Shown here piece by piece: positions 1 through 12,456 of a stretch of DNA of 64,000 bases; the first letter of the stretch is position 1, and each line of letters opens with the position of its first letter. The stretch is from NCBI RefSeq assembly GCF_052324685.1, contig NC_135220.1:3345216-3409215 (forward strand), in the 5' to 3' direction. The translations under genes and the position numbers were made by a program. This DNA comes from Brachyhypopomus gauderio (Eukaryota > Chordata > Actinopteri > Gymnotiformes > Hypopomidae). The notes beneath the pieces are model-generated. The model worked only from the letters and a program-made list of their open reading frames with translations, made no database searches and was not told the DNA's origin.

Positions 1-1343
1 GTAAAACCTTAGGGAGTGTCACATCCAACCAAAGCTGAACTAGAGAGGAGCGGGAACTAGCTTCTGACACTGGACTTTAACGCAAGCAGGGAGAGGTTGC
101 AGGGCATTGTGGGACTGAAATAGAGCAGGTGAGTTAAACCCAACTGGGCTCCAGAGCCAATGGCACCAAACCACAAGCAAATATAGAAACAACATCCACT
201 CAGGTTTATAGCAGCTGCATTACAGCTCACACTCACAGGCACATACACAGGTTAGCTATTAGCTCTAAAATACATTTAGTAACATATTATCTACTACAAG
301 AAAAACCTATAGAAGAATATATAGAGAAGTTGTGACATTTGTGAAAGAATTACAGTTTAATAGTCTTGAAAAAATAAATGAATTTACCAAATTTACCAAA
401 ATGTACAGGCCATTGTACAGTGAATTGATCATTCTTCAGTCATTGTATAGTGAATTCATCATTGCAGTCATTTATCTTAAATGTGTCATGTGTGAGAAAC
501 CACACTAGACTGCTGGAGATTACTAATCCAAGTCCAATTAGATTCGACATGAACAAACCTGACGACTGAAAAGTCGTGTAGTGTTACGTTCGCCACAACC
601 CCCCCCCGCCGCTCAACAACTCACGTTCGCCACCCCCGTCAACAACTCTCACACTCTGACATGAATCCAAAACTTGAGAGCCCTGCCTGATACAGTTTTA
701 TCTAATATCATGCAGACTTTATTTTGGATGGTACAGGGGTTGCAAACTGATAACATAGAAGCAGTCAAATCAGGTGCCTTATCACAGGAGATGCTTTTGT
801 GAGGGCAGCTGTGTTCAGAGTGAGTAGATCTCGCCATGAGCTTTAGTTCAGTTGAACTCACCAGCAGCTCAGTCACCAGTAAATGTTGACATCACAGCCA
901 GCACGGGTACATTTCCAGACCGATGCAAATGAAACTGTGCTCCAGTACATCACTACCTTTCAGGCAGACGTGTGCGGCCTGCAGTTTGAGAGCGAATACC
1001 GAGTTGTGCCACATGCCCTCCTGGGAAGCCCAAATCTGACTAAATGAACCGGCTGCCTCGGGAGAGGGGAGGGGTCAGGAAGTGACACACTGATCCATCG
1101 CCTGTCCAAAGAGTTGTGGAAGAAGTCGAGTGTTTGGTGTTCTTCACCGGAATCGCCCACTCTCGCTATGAGCTGACGGTGATGAGTGATGTGATGACAG
1201 GCTGTTAGAAGGGTTAGGGGAGGCGTGTGCTCACCACACGTCTAGACCGGCAGCACTGACTGTAGGGGAAATGCAAAAATTTGACACCCAGAAGCAAATA
1301 AGACCAGACAGAGGAAACGGTTCGATGAACACTATACACACAT
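1..1343. other. Gene-free stretch
   Basis: No coding exon with splice signals or a recognisable protein family could be found on either strand; the open frames are short and composition-driven. The only internal structure I see is a fragment near 553-582 that is the reverse complement of the left part of the mobile element at 1347, followed by a short C-tract at 600-607. Confidence 0.6.
553..582 (-). repeat. Fragment of the 1347-2087 MITE family, inverted
   Basis: The stretch containing CGACTGAAAAGTCGTGTAGTG is the exact reverse complement of the start of the element at 1347 (CACTACACGACTTTTCAGTCG). It is in the opposite orientation about 0.8 kb away. This looks like a truncated second insertion of the same family rather than a terminal repeat, because the 1347 element already has its own matching right end. 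Confidence 0.6.
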
Positions 1344-1346
1344 TAA

Positions 1347-2087
1347 GCCTGGTTCACACTACACGACTTTTCAGTCGTCAGGTTTTTGTGCCGTCCGCAC
1401 TACACGACTGGTTGTGCCGTAATCGCGAGTCTCTCAGTTGTTGTGGCTTTCACACTACATGACTGATCGGCGACGCGGGCTCACGAATTAAACGACTGGG
1501 GAGTCGCCGACTCATCTGGCTGCCGTCCAAAAACGCGAGAACACGAAACGAAACTCTCGCGAGAACCAGCAACACCACGTAGAAGAAAAAAAACAATGTA
1601 CATGTGCTCCACATTTTCGTTATTATTATTATTTTTTTACCGTTTAAACACTCCATAGTCCCAAGTGAACATAAATATAATCAATCGCACTATTTCTCCA
1701 GTGCTGTCACAATAACTTAAACACAGTGTTGTAGTAAAGTTGTAAGAAAGGTGAGGATTTTGTGTGTTTGCTGGGTTACTGTTTTGAAAGTATTCTTGAA
1801 AGTTTTTTACATTCTTCAGAGATATCTTCAGCGGTGCCGCGGTTCTCTCTCCGCGTTCCCATTGGCTGTAGCTAGACGCTGCTGCCGACTCACAGTCGCC
1901 GACTGCCAGATATTAAACATGCTAGATATCTGCCAGTCGTCTGCGACCAGTCGGCGACGGCTCGGCGAGCGTCTTTCAGCGTCTTTCAGCAGTTCACACT
2001 ACACGACTGAGCGAGCGACGAGTGATCGCCGATTCGCCTCCGACCACAGTTTTTGTCGGCGATCAGTCGGCGACTGAAAAACCAGCC
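1347..2087. mobile_element. Non-autonomous DNA transposon (MITE), PIF/Harbinger-like
   Basis: A 741 bp CpG-rich segment. It starts GCCTGGTT and ends AACCAGCC, so the outer ends are inverted with one mismatch, and both flanks carry TAA (1344-1346 and 2088-2090). CACTACACGACT-type words recur inside, and the sub-terminal words TTTTCAGTCG and CGACTGAAAA are also inverted. A 3 bp TAA duplication is typical of PIF/Harbinger elements. No transposase is encoded. The family assignment is an inference; the ends and the duplication are seen directly. Confidence 0.65.
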
Positions 2088-2090
2088 TAA

Positions 2091-2698
2091 AATCGTGTCC
2101 TTAAGTCCACAGTATGTGTGTATCTTGCTGTCGGACTGTTTGTGATGAGACACTAGCACTAGCCTCCCAGATGGTGGCTTGTGCTTAGCTGTCATACTGC
2201 ATGGAGGTGCACTGACCCCTGCACACCACTGCATCACAGCACCTGTAGGCTCAAAGAATGATCAACACTGCTGCTATAAAGTATTATATAGTAAGGACTG
2301 TTTTAATTCTGTATCATTCATCTGATATGATTCACTGTGTGTGGAGGTAGGGTGTAAAGAATGTTAATTTGCTTAATACATTATCTAAATGCTGTCGGTT
2401 TTGGCCTGACTTACATCTATGTGTGTAGGTGAATAATGAAGATGTCACATGGTCGGAGCTCTGCGCTGTGAGTGGCTGGCAGAGGCGCAGACCCCAGATG
2501 AAGGGCTGCAGTTGCAGTGAGAGGCTAGACAGGACAGAGACCGAGCACAGACTGGAATGCAAATCACAACAGACAGAGCTGGGGAGCACTGTCAGCCAGA
2601 CAGAACAGACCTGGCAGACAGACCTGCCTGCCTGTGTGGAAAATGAATGTTGACAAAGTGCATAAGATGGGTACTGGGGAGACGGACCCACAGGCTTA

Positions 2699-2765
<67 letters not shown>

Positions 2766-2815
2766 TGTGTGTGTGTGTATATATAATATACAATTATGTG
2801 CCTGCATGTTTGTAT

Positions 2816-2857
<42 letters not shown>

Positions 2858-4140
2858 AGCACTTAGCCCAGACATGTACTTTATCACACCAATAAATTAT
2901 TAATAACTAAAGCAAGACCTTTGTGCCCTGTTTTGCACTTCATTCACACATCGTTTCCCTCAGGAGACCCTCTTCAGTTTCATCTGTAGTTTTGTCCTTT
3001 GTTAATATACATGTACACGCCTATGAACTCTTTTTATTTTTACCCATGACAGGAAATAAATCTATTACGTGTACATTTCTCCACTCAGCAGGGGGCAGCA
3101 GATGGAAATTCTTTTTCGTTCTTTCTTTTTTTTCTCTCTCTTCAAAAGAAAGAATGCAAATTTGGGCTGGCATGCAGACAGAGCCCCATCAAAAGAACAT
3201 ATGGGGAGAGCTGCTTTATTGGAGTGCTTTACGAATCTCCTTTTACAGCACTGGCTGACAGCAATGCCAGCTTCCCTTCCCCAGACTGTAATCATAAACT
3301 GATCACACACGACACTATTCAGCACCCAGCATTTTGGAGAGGTTGCCATAGAAACTCTCGTGCGCCGTAGTAACGGGAGGAGAATAGGGGAGAGATGAGC
3401 ACATTTCCTCTCTCCATTTTGTCCTCAGAAGTCACGCGTGCTTTTCTCTCTGGCTGCTGGGCGGCCGACGCTTGTTGAAAGCGTTTCCCTCTTGTGAGGG
3501 CAAAATAGCGCAAGCGAATGTCAAAATCTCCGTATAGAGTATTGCGTAACCTAGAAGCAACCTATTTAGTGTCAGAACACCAGCATGAAAAGCCTTTTTT
3601 TCTTAAGCACAATGTTGTTGGTTGTATTTCATTTTTGAATGACAAGCGATTGCCCTGATGTTTTGCTGGTGCTCTTTCATCGCGGCGTATAAGGAATTTT
3701 TGTCTTATGTAATACCACTTACTGACTCCACTGTGGCCATGTTATATTGTGTGAGCAGAGGTCCATCCTCCTCTGTATATGCACTTGATGGCATGGTAGG
3801 GGGTTACTGTGAGCCCATCACCCTGCCTCTCCGAGGTGTCTCCGGGCTGAAGGATCAAAAGAAGAGTGGCTCAAGGCTTTTTTTATCTCTCTCTGTGCAG
3901 CTAGAGAGTGGAGCGATTAGCTCCCAGTAAAGGGGGGGGGGGGGGGGTCTTTTAAATGAAGGGGGGGTTGGGTAAGGTGCTTTCAGCTCTCTGGCCCCAC
4001 ACAGATCTCCTACTTCATTATACTGCGCTATGTGAACTGGAGAAGCACTCTGCAGTCTGCAGTGCACAGTTGTCCTTAAATGAGGCTGGAGCTCTATTAC
4101 CCCAGGCCTAACTTCCCTGCCTCTAACTGCCTCTAACATA

Positions 4141-4171
<31 letters not shown>

Positions 4172-4734
4172 ACAACCCCCCGCCCCCACCACCATCACAT
4201 CATCTTGGCTGCAGGCGAACTCTTCCAGCCCAGGACATCACCGCATCCACAAACCCCTCCTCCTCCTCTGTTTTGTGTCTGACATGCTATTAATGTTGTC
4301 CTACATGAAAGAATGTCTGTAAGCTTTCAGCGGCTGGGACGACAAAGCATGCCTTTAGTTTCTATGTACATTGGTGTGTACATTGTATTAATGTGACTTT
4401 ATTTCTGAACACCAGCACAGCCTTAGGAGAGCACACATGCTAAAAAAACCCTCAATACCCATAATGCATCAGGTCTGTGAAACTTGTCCACTGCTAGCAT
4501 CAGCAAGAATTAGGCAGTGGTCATGCAGTGTCACAGTTTGGACTGGCCCCATGCACTAGCAATATACACACTGCCCTGCTCATTTCATGCCAATGGCAGA
4601 TTACTTTTTGGCTTGCCTTGCATGAAACGTCTAGTCTGGGACTCAGCAGACGTTTGGTTCACGATCCGTGTCAACTGAACCCACCTGCTGCAGTAGAGAC
4701 TGTCTGATCCCACGTGTTATAATGTATTTGGATA
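2091..4734. other. Gene-free stretch with simple repeats
   Basis: I see no exon-like coding sequence. The stretch holds two GT microsatellites (2699-2778 and 2818-2853), a G-run near 3933-3948, a C-run near 4141-4157 followed by CA repeats, and otherwise unremarkable sequence. The small frames here are frames through microsatellites or random sequence. Confidence 0.6.
2699..2853. repeat. Two (GT)n microsatellites
   Basis: An almost pure GT run covers 2699-2778, with one interruption (GTGAGT). It is followed by a short AT-rich spacer and a second GT run over 2818-2853. The histidine/threonine-rich frames on the minus strand are products of the repeat. Confidence 0.95.
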
Positions 4735-5245
4735 TCACACAAAAGAGAATGTTGTTTACTGTTGTCCTATATTGAGCTTGTTGTTTACTCTTGCCCTGTA
4801 TTAATAGTATGTTGTTTACTCTTGTCCTGTATTAAGAATATGTTGTTTACTATTGTCCTGTATTAAGAGTACATTGTTTACTCTTGTCCTGTATTAAGAG
4901 TATGGTGTTTACTCTTGTCCTGTATTAGTATGTTGTTTACACTTGTCCTTAAGAGTACGTCATTTACTCTTGTCCTGTATTAAGAGTATGTATTAAGATG
5001 TTTACTCTTGTCCTGTATTGAGTATGTATTAAGATGTTTACTCTTGTCCTGTATTAAGAGTATGCATTAAGATGTTTACTCTTGTTCTGTATTAAGAGTA
5101 TGTATTAAGATGTTTACTCTTGTCCTGTATTGCCTTGTGAGTATGTTGTTTACTCTTGTCCTGTACTAAGAGTATGTATTAAGATGTTTACTCTTGTCCT
5201 GTATTACTGTAAGAGTATGTATTAAGATGTTTACTCTTGTCCTAT
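4735..5245. repeat. Minisatellite, about 31 bp unit
   Basis: About fifteen imperfect direct copies of a unit built on TTTACTCTTGTCCTGTATTA followed by AGAGTATG-type sequence. The first copies run about 31 bp. Later copies insert a second TGTATTAAGA module, giving a longer higher-order unit. No coding potential. Confidence 0.9.
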
Positions 5246-6330
5246 GTTAAGCCACTAGTTCATTATGATAGCATTGTTAATTGCTAATGACAGACACTAA
5301 CCACCCATATGATGTTAAACTGCTATGCTGAACAATGGCATAACTAGCGGTGTTCGTTCAAATGAGAAAGGAGATTTGAGTTTGGTACTGTCCTTGCAGC
5401 TTAACAGTTTTTATTGTAAAAAAAACTATTGCTATGCTATTACCTTTGCTATGATAAAGCTTCTATGGTCAGCAACACAGATGAATCTTGTGAACTGCCC
5501 AACCCAGCTTTGGCTGGATGGTTCTGCTCGGTTCCTTGTATGGCCATGACGTGAGCACGCTGCGTGTGTTCTCACGCACTTTCTAGCACTGAACTTGAGG
5601 AGCGTCAGACAGCATTCCCTCACCGGTGCTGACGGCAGCCACAGGGCAGACCCCTCAGACCGGGGCTGTCAGGAAGAGGGCGTCTCGTTTCATGAGATCA
5701 GGAACGCTGGCTCTGTCACAGGACTGTCAGACTCATTGGAGAGCCACAGGGAGGAAGATGGTGGTAAAGCCGGAGAACACGGTGAACTGCCATGGTCTTC
5801 TCCTCTATGACATTACATTCACAAGCACCTTCAGCCACAGTCTGATTCTTCCAAGGTGCTCTGGGGAGCGCTACTGTAAATGTTTTGTGCTGTCTGCTCT
5901 CCCAAACACTCTGCTCTCATCCTCACTGAACAAACAATTAACAGGAGATGCACCATGAGCAATAGAAACAATACAAATGTCTAATACACAAACTACTTCT
6001 GACTGCTTGATGTGATTGTCTGATATATCCATCTGCACGCTGTCTTGTGTCCTCCATCTTTGCACTGTGTCCTGTGACTGAGAATCATCTTATTTGTCAG
6101 TTAGTGTCTCTATAGAACATCACTGCTGCTTGCAACTATATCACCAAAACATCAATAAAGTCCATCCATCCAGTCATCCATCTCATCCATCCATCACATG
6201 TTGCTTTGCACTTGGAAAATTTGGCCCCACTTGTCTCTACAGGTACTCTCGAAAGGAGACAGGATACAAAATATACAGTAGTACAGTACGTAGACCTCTC
6301 ATCCTGTAAACAGACCTGAAAAAGGGCCAT
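5246..6330. other. Gene-free stretch
   Basis: No conserved protein or splice pattern is visible. The open frames at 5595-5958 have no recognisable domain. A short (CATC)n run lies near 6160-6196. Confidence 0.5.
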
Positions 6331-7123
6331 GTGAGGGTACCAAACACATGTTCTTACAAGAGGAGACTGTTATTGTTGGAGTGGTCCATCAGAATAATGC
6401 AGTTTGATGGCATGAAATACAACAGTGGATTCATGAAGACCAACATTTTAAAAGGAGCAACAGTGTCTTAAGTAAAGTGTTAGCACGGACCGATCCTGCA
6501 ACACAAGCAGACATGGATGACACAATCCTTCCGAGCAGCATGTGAGCACAACTCAGAAGGACTGAAAGAGCTACAATATCAATATACTGTATGCAAACAA
6601 GTGTACTTTATACCACAGTTACACACAAACACACACACACACACTAGGTATGACATTGTTGGACAAGGTGACACTATAGAAGCGTCTGATGTGGTGGTAA
6701 TGTGACCCTGTGTGTGTCCATCAGTAGCTATGGGGTTCTCCATCGCCATTTTACATTAGGTCCAGACAACACAGAATACCTTCTAACATTTCCGGATGTT
6801 TTTGAGCAGGAGAAGATCGTTGGTGGCAGAGCATCCTGTGTACAGTATGTTGTCATTTGGTACAATGTCAGCTCTCACCACGGTCCAAGGGAACGTAAGT
6901 GGCTTAGCAATAAGCACGGTGGTGGAAGGATTATGAGTGAAACCCCTAAGTCGTAACACCTACTGCAGTCAATGGATGCAGCTTATGGTGACATAGGGTT
7001 TTTTACAAGGCTGAATTTGGAATGCCAGAAGATTCTCTCCCCATTGCCTAGTGAGGGAGAACCCTGTCTGTGATGTTGGTGAAGTCCTGTGGCCTGACCC
7101 AGCCTGTGGGGATGATGCTAAAT
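6331..7123 (+). pseudogene. Decayed IS630/Tc1-type transposase (DDE_3-like)
   Basis: Several frames together resemble a transposase family common in fish. At 6350-6470 there is a helix-turn-helix-like part. At 6550-6590 comes HNSEGLKELQYQY, like the family motif ERNSERVKELRYQY. At 6720-6790 come GVLHRHFTLGP and NTEYLLTF. At about 6845-6880 the YVVIWDNVSFH-type motif reads YVVIWYNVSSHH. At 6965-6990 comes SMDAAYGDI, and at 7060-7120 the C-terminal tail CDVGEVLWPDP ending in TGA. The reading frame shifts several times. The aspartate of the WDN motif is replaced by tyrosine, the first catalytic region is unrecognisable, and the proline-rich NPIEE-type region carrying the last acidic residue is deleted between about 6895 and 6960. 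It cannot encode an active enzyme. Confidence 0.7.
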
Positions 7124-8283
7124 GATTGACATTCAATCATTCAGTGGAGTAAATACAAATATATTACATTTTATATAGTTATTTCTAGTATGCATTTAAA
7201 TACATAAATTGATGTAAATATTAATTACCAAAAATTCAAAATTCTAGAATAAATGTTTTTTTAATCCTACTATGACAAGAGCGCAAAATTAATTTTTTAT
7301 AGATTTTTTTTGTCTCTTTACTCAGTTTTTACATTTACAATTTTTGTAGTTTTTTTTACTTTTTACTCCTTCAGGCGTATGTGTTCTTTAAAACAGGTCA
7401 AAGTAAGAAGCGCAAAGCAAGCACAACAGTCATGGTGTGGTTCAGTGTCAGTGCAACAGGGTAACATTTTCGGAGAACGTATCCCTACATAAAAATGGGG
7501 GGAAACTGTAACTCGCCACTAAACCCATGGTAGTCGAAAATAAAAATGACTTTTTAAGTGCCTCTGCCCGCCTCAGTCCCATAAGTTTTGTAACTTATAA
7601 AGAATGCCTCATCCAATCTAAGGAAACACGTAGCTGTGAGCAATTTTCATAGGCCTACTGGTCATTTACTTTAATGAGAAATCTAACAATTGTTTTCAGC
7701 AAACTGTTTGTTTGTGTATGTTAAAATGAGTCCGACATTAGCATTGCATACACGGTTGGTTAGCTACGTTAGCTATTGGAAGTACACAACTGATAACTGC
7801 CTTAGCAACGCACTTGGCATAAAGCTAGCTAAGTTAGTTATTTGTTTTACCATAGTTCATAGTATTTGTAGCTTCCACTTAGCTAAATGCATTGATCTTG
7901 TGAAATAATAAACATTCCAACATTGCACTTTATGTTAGAAAATAAATGCTATTTTGACAGGTTTTACATGCAAAGAATGGTGCAAAAATGTTAGAGGTGT
8001 CACTTTAAATACTTAAGTACATTTGAAGGCCACTACTCAAGTAGAGCACTAAAGGGCTTCTACTTGTACTGGAGTAATGTTTTACCTTGGGTATCTGTAC
8101 TTTAACTCAAGTAAGTGGTTTGTGTAGTTCGTCCACCACTGCTGTGTTATGTGTAGCTTATGCATTACTAGTTTTGTGTGTCATCTGACAGCAGTGGTTG
8201 CTTATGAGCAAAGATAAACTAATAAAGAGTCAACTGTTCAATTTTGCAAGATAAGTCAAAGGTTTTGTGAATATGTGATAAAA
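7124..8283. other. Gene-free stretch with a hAT-type MITE end
   Basis: AT-rich sequence without exons. The part ending at 8141 (ACTCAAGTAA ... CGTCCACCACTG) matches my recollection of the right end of a fish hAT-type MITE family whose termini read CAGTGGTGGAC. I could not locate a convincing left end or a target duplication, so the element's extent is uncertain (perhaps from about 7.98 kb). Confidence 0.45.
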
Positions 8284-8595
8284 TGTTTTTGTGTCACAGT
8301 GTCGCACACCGTCACACAGTGTCTCACACAGTGTCAAACATGGTCATGTGGGCATTCTGGAGAAGATGAACTCAAAATCTTTGTGTGACTGTGATATTGT
8401 ATGACACTGTATGTGACACTGTGTGACTGTGTGACACTATGCAACATTGTTTGACACTATGACATTGTATGACACTGTATGTGACACTATGCAACATTGT
8501 TTGACATTATGATATTGTATGACACTGTATGTGACACCATGCAACACCGTGTGACACTGTATGCGACACTGTGAGACATTGTATGACATTGTATG
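8284..8595. repeat. TGACACTGT-type minisatellite
   Basis: Degenerate direct repeats built from words such as GTGTGACACTGTATG and ATGCAACATTGTTTGACA. The period varies between about 11 and 30 bp. No open frame of interest. Confidence 0.8.
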
Positions 8596-8640
8596 AGATG
8601 CATCTTTTCACAATGTTCTTGTCACAACAATTTTTTTTTT

Positions 8641-8787
8641 CTAGGGCCTGTTTCCCAGACCCAAATTAAGTCTAAGCTTAGATTACATACTCAACTACAT
8701 ATCTACATATCCAAAAGTGATTCACTACTGCCACTTCAATTTATTCCAGGACTCATTTCAATGCTTATGCAAGAAACCAGCCCCTAG
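8641..8787. mobile_element. Small MITE, 147 bp
   Basis: The left end CTAGGGCCTGTTTCCCAGAC and the reverse complement of the right end (CTAGGGGCTGGTTTCTTGC) form imperfect terminal inverted repeats. Inside, AGATTA and CCAGGACT words fit a MITE family that I recall from fish genomes with GTTTCCCAGAC ends. Non-coding. The target duplication cannot be separated from the CTAG ends. Confidence 0.55.
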
Positions 8788-10358
8788 AGGCTAAAGAGAC
8801 TGTGAAAGCTTTACTCCTGAGCACACAGAGGTTTTAAACATTAGGCTATAAGAAGCAGCGCCTGCCAGATCTGTAGCTGGGAACCTGTGAGGGAGGCGAG
8901 CATGAAGACTGCCAGCTCCCCTGCAGAGCGCTGTACCTGGATACAACCAGCCCATGAGTGAATTAATGGTCACATGGGACAGGGGAAATAATTTGGCCAC
9001 AGATCACAGATTTTTCACTGAAATGTACATTTACTGTTACAGGTTGCACAGGGAGAGTTGGCTCATTTTTGCAGCATGCATTCAGGTGTTAGGCTAAATT
9101 ATGAATAATCTTTAAGTTAAACAGATTGTTTCAGAGCTTGAGTAATTGTGTATTTAGGAACTGTTGTGCTCAAACATATGTAGGCACAAGAAGCAGTAGA
9201 ACTGAATGGCTGGTGGGATTTGCAAAATTAGTATCACTAGCAAAAATGAATGAAAAAAGATGCATTAGACCTTAGAAACTGAAATGGTTCTGCTTGGTCT
9301 GTGCCATTGTTATGCTGTTTTCCACACATTACATTTCATCCTATACACTCTTGCGATTCTGTAAGGTTCTGGAGACCATGCCGTGTCTTATTAATCAAGG
9401 TCCACTGTGTATTGTGTGTACTGTGCATTCCACACCCTTCCCCACATTCTGAAGGTGATAGACTCTGATGGGCAGATTGATTGTATTAAAAGAATGACTC
9501 ATGTTACATCCACCACTGGAAAACAGTTGTAAATAGGAAAATGTAAGGCAGTTAAAAAGGTTTTAAAATTGTTTAATAACATCTCCACTGGTTTAACGGA
9601 GGTTTGATTTCATTTTGATTTCAAGCTATTTCTTGTCTTGTGTTCTGTCTGTCTGCTTCCCTTCTGCGCTTCACATTTATGTGTGGCACAGAGTGAAATC
9701 ACCTAGGAGTGACTGCAGTCAGCTTGGAGCCTTCTGTGCTTTAGTCGAGCATGCAGAAATGTGACAAAGCCAAGGAGGAGAGACGCTGTGGGCACCCAGA
9801 CATCGGCTGCATCTGCGGCTGAAGGCAGCTGCCTTGTCTCAGGTGTCAGTGCCTTAGAAGGAAGTGTTTTGCTCTGATGGTGGCTCACCTGAATGGCAGC
9901 CTGACTCCCAGCATGGCTGACAGGCACGAGTTACAAGTCGCCATTTCGCAACGACCTCACCACCAACTAAACAACACAACTCCACCACACTTCTTCTGTC
10001 TGGTTTGCCTTGGTGGGTGGATAGATCTAATACGGTTAGTTGAAGGTGCAGTATACACACTCCATACTTCTGACACACATGGGACACGGACACACACACA
10101 GGCACACAAATGGACAGAGTGGAGGTGCTTGCCACCATGTGTCTAGGGAGGCAGCTCTGTGGGAACTGAGCTAAACCTGAGATTACTCCCGTTAACATTG
10201 TATGTGTATAAGAATGATGGTGTGGCTTCATATTTGAGAAAGAGGGACCTGAGAAGCAAATACTGTTTATTAACAGTGAGTGTTTCAGTGCTCCAGTCAA
10301 GTGTGTTAGCTTTTATCTGCAGCAGGTTCAAGCTGGTCTTCATTGTCATCATGAGTTC
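8788..10358. other. Gene-free stretch
   Basis: I see no exon, RNA gene or transposon with identifiable ends. The frames around 9703-10374 overlap on both strands and carry no recognisable domain. Confidence 0.5.
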
Positions 10359-10779
10359 TGCCCAGCCCTTCTAGAGTTCTACCCAAACCTTCTAAAGTTC
10401 TGCCCAGCCCTTCTAGAGTTCTACCCAAACCTTCTAGAGTTCTGCCCAGCCCTTCCAGAGTTCTACCCAAACCTTCTAAAGTTCTGCCCAGCCCTTCCAG
10501 AGTTCTACCCAAACCTTCTAGAGTTCTGACCAGCCCTTCCAGAGTTCTACCCAAACCTTTTAGAGTTCTGACCAGCCCTTCCAGAGTTCTACCCAAACCT
10601 TCTAGAGTTCTGCCCAGCCCTTCCAGAGTTCTACCCAAACCTTCTAGAGTTCTGCCCAGCCCTTCTAGAGTTCTGCCCAGCCCTTCTAGAGTTCTACCCA
10701 AACCTTCTAGAGTTCTGCCCAGCCCTTCTAGAGTTCTACCCAAACCTTCTAGAGTTCTACCCAGCCCTTCCAGAGTCAC
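10359..10779. repeat. Minisatellite, 21 bp unit in 42 bp pairs
   Basis: About twenty direct copies of a 21 bp unit that mostly alternates between TTCTAGAGTTCTGCCCAGCCC and TTCTAGAGTTCTACCCAAACC, giving a 42 bp higher-order unit. Because 21 is a multiple of three, the minus strand reads open as a seven-residue repeat (GRTLEGL) for over 150 codons. This is an artefact of the period. Confidence 0.95.
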
Positions 10780-11756
10780 TGTAGAAGAAATAGAGTAGCA
10801 TAAATGTGAAGTGGCAGTGGAGAGGAAGTGGCCAAACGTGTTGAGCAGATGGTTGTGTCATCTCACTGGCACTGCTGATGGTCCAATCAGCTGCAACAGC
10901 TGATAGAAATTTGGCATAATTCCCAGTAATATAATGGCAGAAGAATCCCTAATTAAACAACATGTGATCTTCAGAAGCATCACAGATTGATCTTCATGCA
11001 AAACCAGTGTTCATGTACGAGGCATGCATGGTGAAAATATTTAGGGTGACAGCAAAAACAGGCAGGAGTATATTTTATGTTGGATTTTCTATTCTACATC
11101 ATGCAAACTATTCATTATGATATTCTGATGTTATAATTTCAATTAAATGTAACCTCGCCCCCTCCCGTGTGCACTAACCACAAAAAACGTTCATTGCACG
11201 ATTGCTTGAACTGCAGATAGGAAATGTATGTATTAGACTATTATGTTTGATACATTCAGTCTCCAAGTAATGAGCCAATTCATAATCATATACACACACT
11301 CGTACATATATACATACCAAAATGATCCAATCCAAAGATCCAAGATCCAGTTCACGTGTGTATCAGTCATATTGTGTAATTTGTTCGATATATCTGTATC
11401 TCTGCCAGTGATTAATGATCATTGTTTATAGCCAGGGGCAAGATCTTGTTGTTTTTGTTTTAGATTTTCCCACTGCTAACATTAACAGCAGTGAACCTTC
11501 TTTCAGAGGCTCATCTTTCAGGATCCTGTTAGGAAACCACGGGCTGATTGTGAGGCTTAGCTGGAGGACTTGCCCACATGTTTCGGGCCATTCTTCTGGG
11601 GGGCTTGGAGGATTGCATGGGGCTGAATGATAGATCGGTGAAACAGCCTCTGCCAGCTTTGAAGCAGATAAACCCTTTAAAACCATAGCGAGCATTTTTT
11701 CCCAGTATAACCAGGCAGGCAAGGGAAATGAATGCAGTGCAGAAACTAATGTATAA

Positions 11757-11795
<39 letters not shown>

Positions 11796-11812
11796 GTGTG
11801 TGTTGTGTGTGT
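11757..11812. repeat. (GT)n microsatellite
   Basis: A pure GT run followed by three GTTGTGTGT-type interruptions. The frames through it on both strands are artefacts. Confidence 0.95.
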
Positions 11813-12229
11813 TGGGCAACACCACATCCCCTAAAGTATACAACCGTAGGTCAGCAAAAGGCCAAATGCATTGCTTTTCTGCATATCACCAGTGTACATG
11901 TGAGATTGAATGAGCTTGACATGGCCAGATTCTTCAGATCAATGCATGAATCGATTCCAATCATGACTGAACTAAAGGACCATGCCTTTCCTCAAGGGAT
12001 GTGATTTGTGTAACGGCATATTGTCATGCTCAAATTTACATGAGATACTGCAACTGGATTCACTTTGAAACTATGGAGCAGTGCCAATATGGGCACCTGT
12101 GGAACATCGATACCTGCTGTATGTAGTTGAGTGTGTTTAAGACGCATTTTGTGGATGGGGTGTGGAGGGAGTCAGATTTAGACTCATTATCCTCTCTTCC
12201 TCAGCCAAGGAGAACAAGATGAAAACCGG

Positions 12230-12254
12230 TGGGCGTGGCCTATAGCCACGCCCA
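12230..12254. promoter_or_regulatory. Perfect inverted GC-box/KLF-type motif
   Basis: TGGGCGTGGC and GCCACGCCCA form a perfect 10 bp inverted repeat around a 5 bp CTATA spacer. GGGCGTGGC fits the GC-box/CACCC-type consensus bound by SP/KLF factors. It lies in a CpG-containing patch about 5 kb upstream of slc6a1. The regulatory role is inferred. Confidence 0.35.
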
Positions 12255-12453
12255 TCTCCTCTGTAACGTTTGCTGTTCAGCCCACGTGTCGGCTGAAGAC
12301 AGGGTGGTGTGGCTCAACTCGGGGAGCGGGTCGGTTTCCATAGCGATGTGGCTGAACGTGAGAGATTAGCAGGGCAGAGTGACAAGGAGCTCGCAGCGGT
12401 TCGGGGGAATTTGACACGGACGCTCCGCCCCCTTGTCCCCCTCCATTTTGTGT

Positions 12454-12456
<3 letters not shown>

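Noticed and set aside
7139..7160. Left end of the hAT-type MITE that ends at 8141
   Set aside because: CAGTGGAGTAAATACAAAT is only loosely similar to the expected end, and the flanking 8 bp do not match those after 8141.
10306..10779. Possible heat-shock elements (TTCTAGAGTTC) in the minisatellite
   Set aside because: The central GAG does not fit the GAA block of a heat-shock element, so the match is not convincing.
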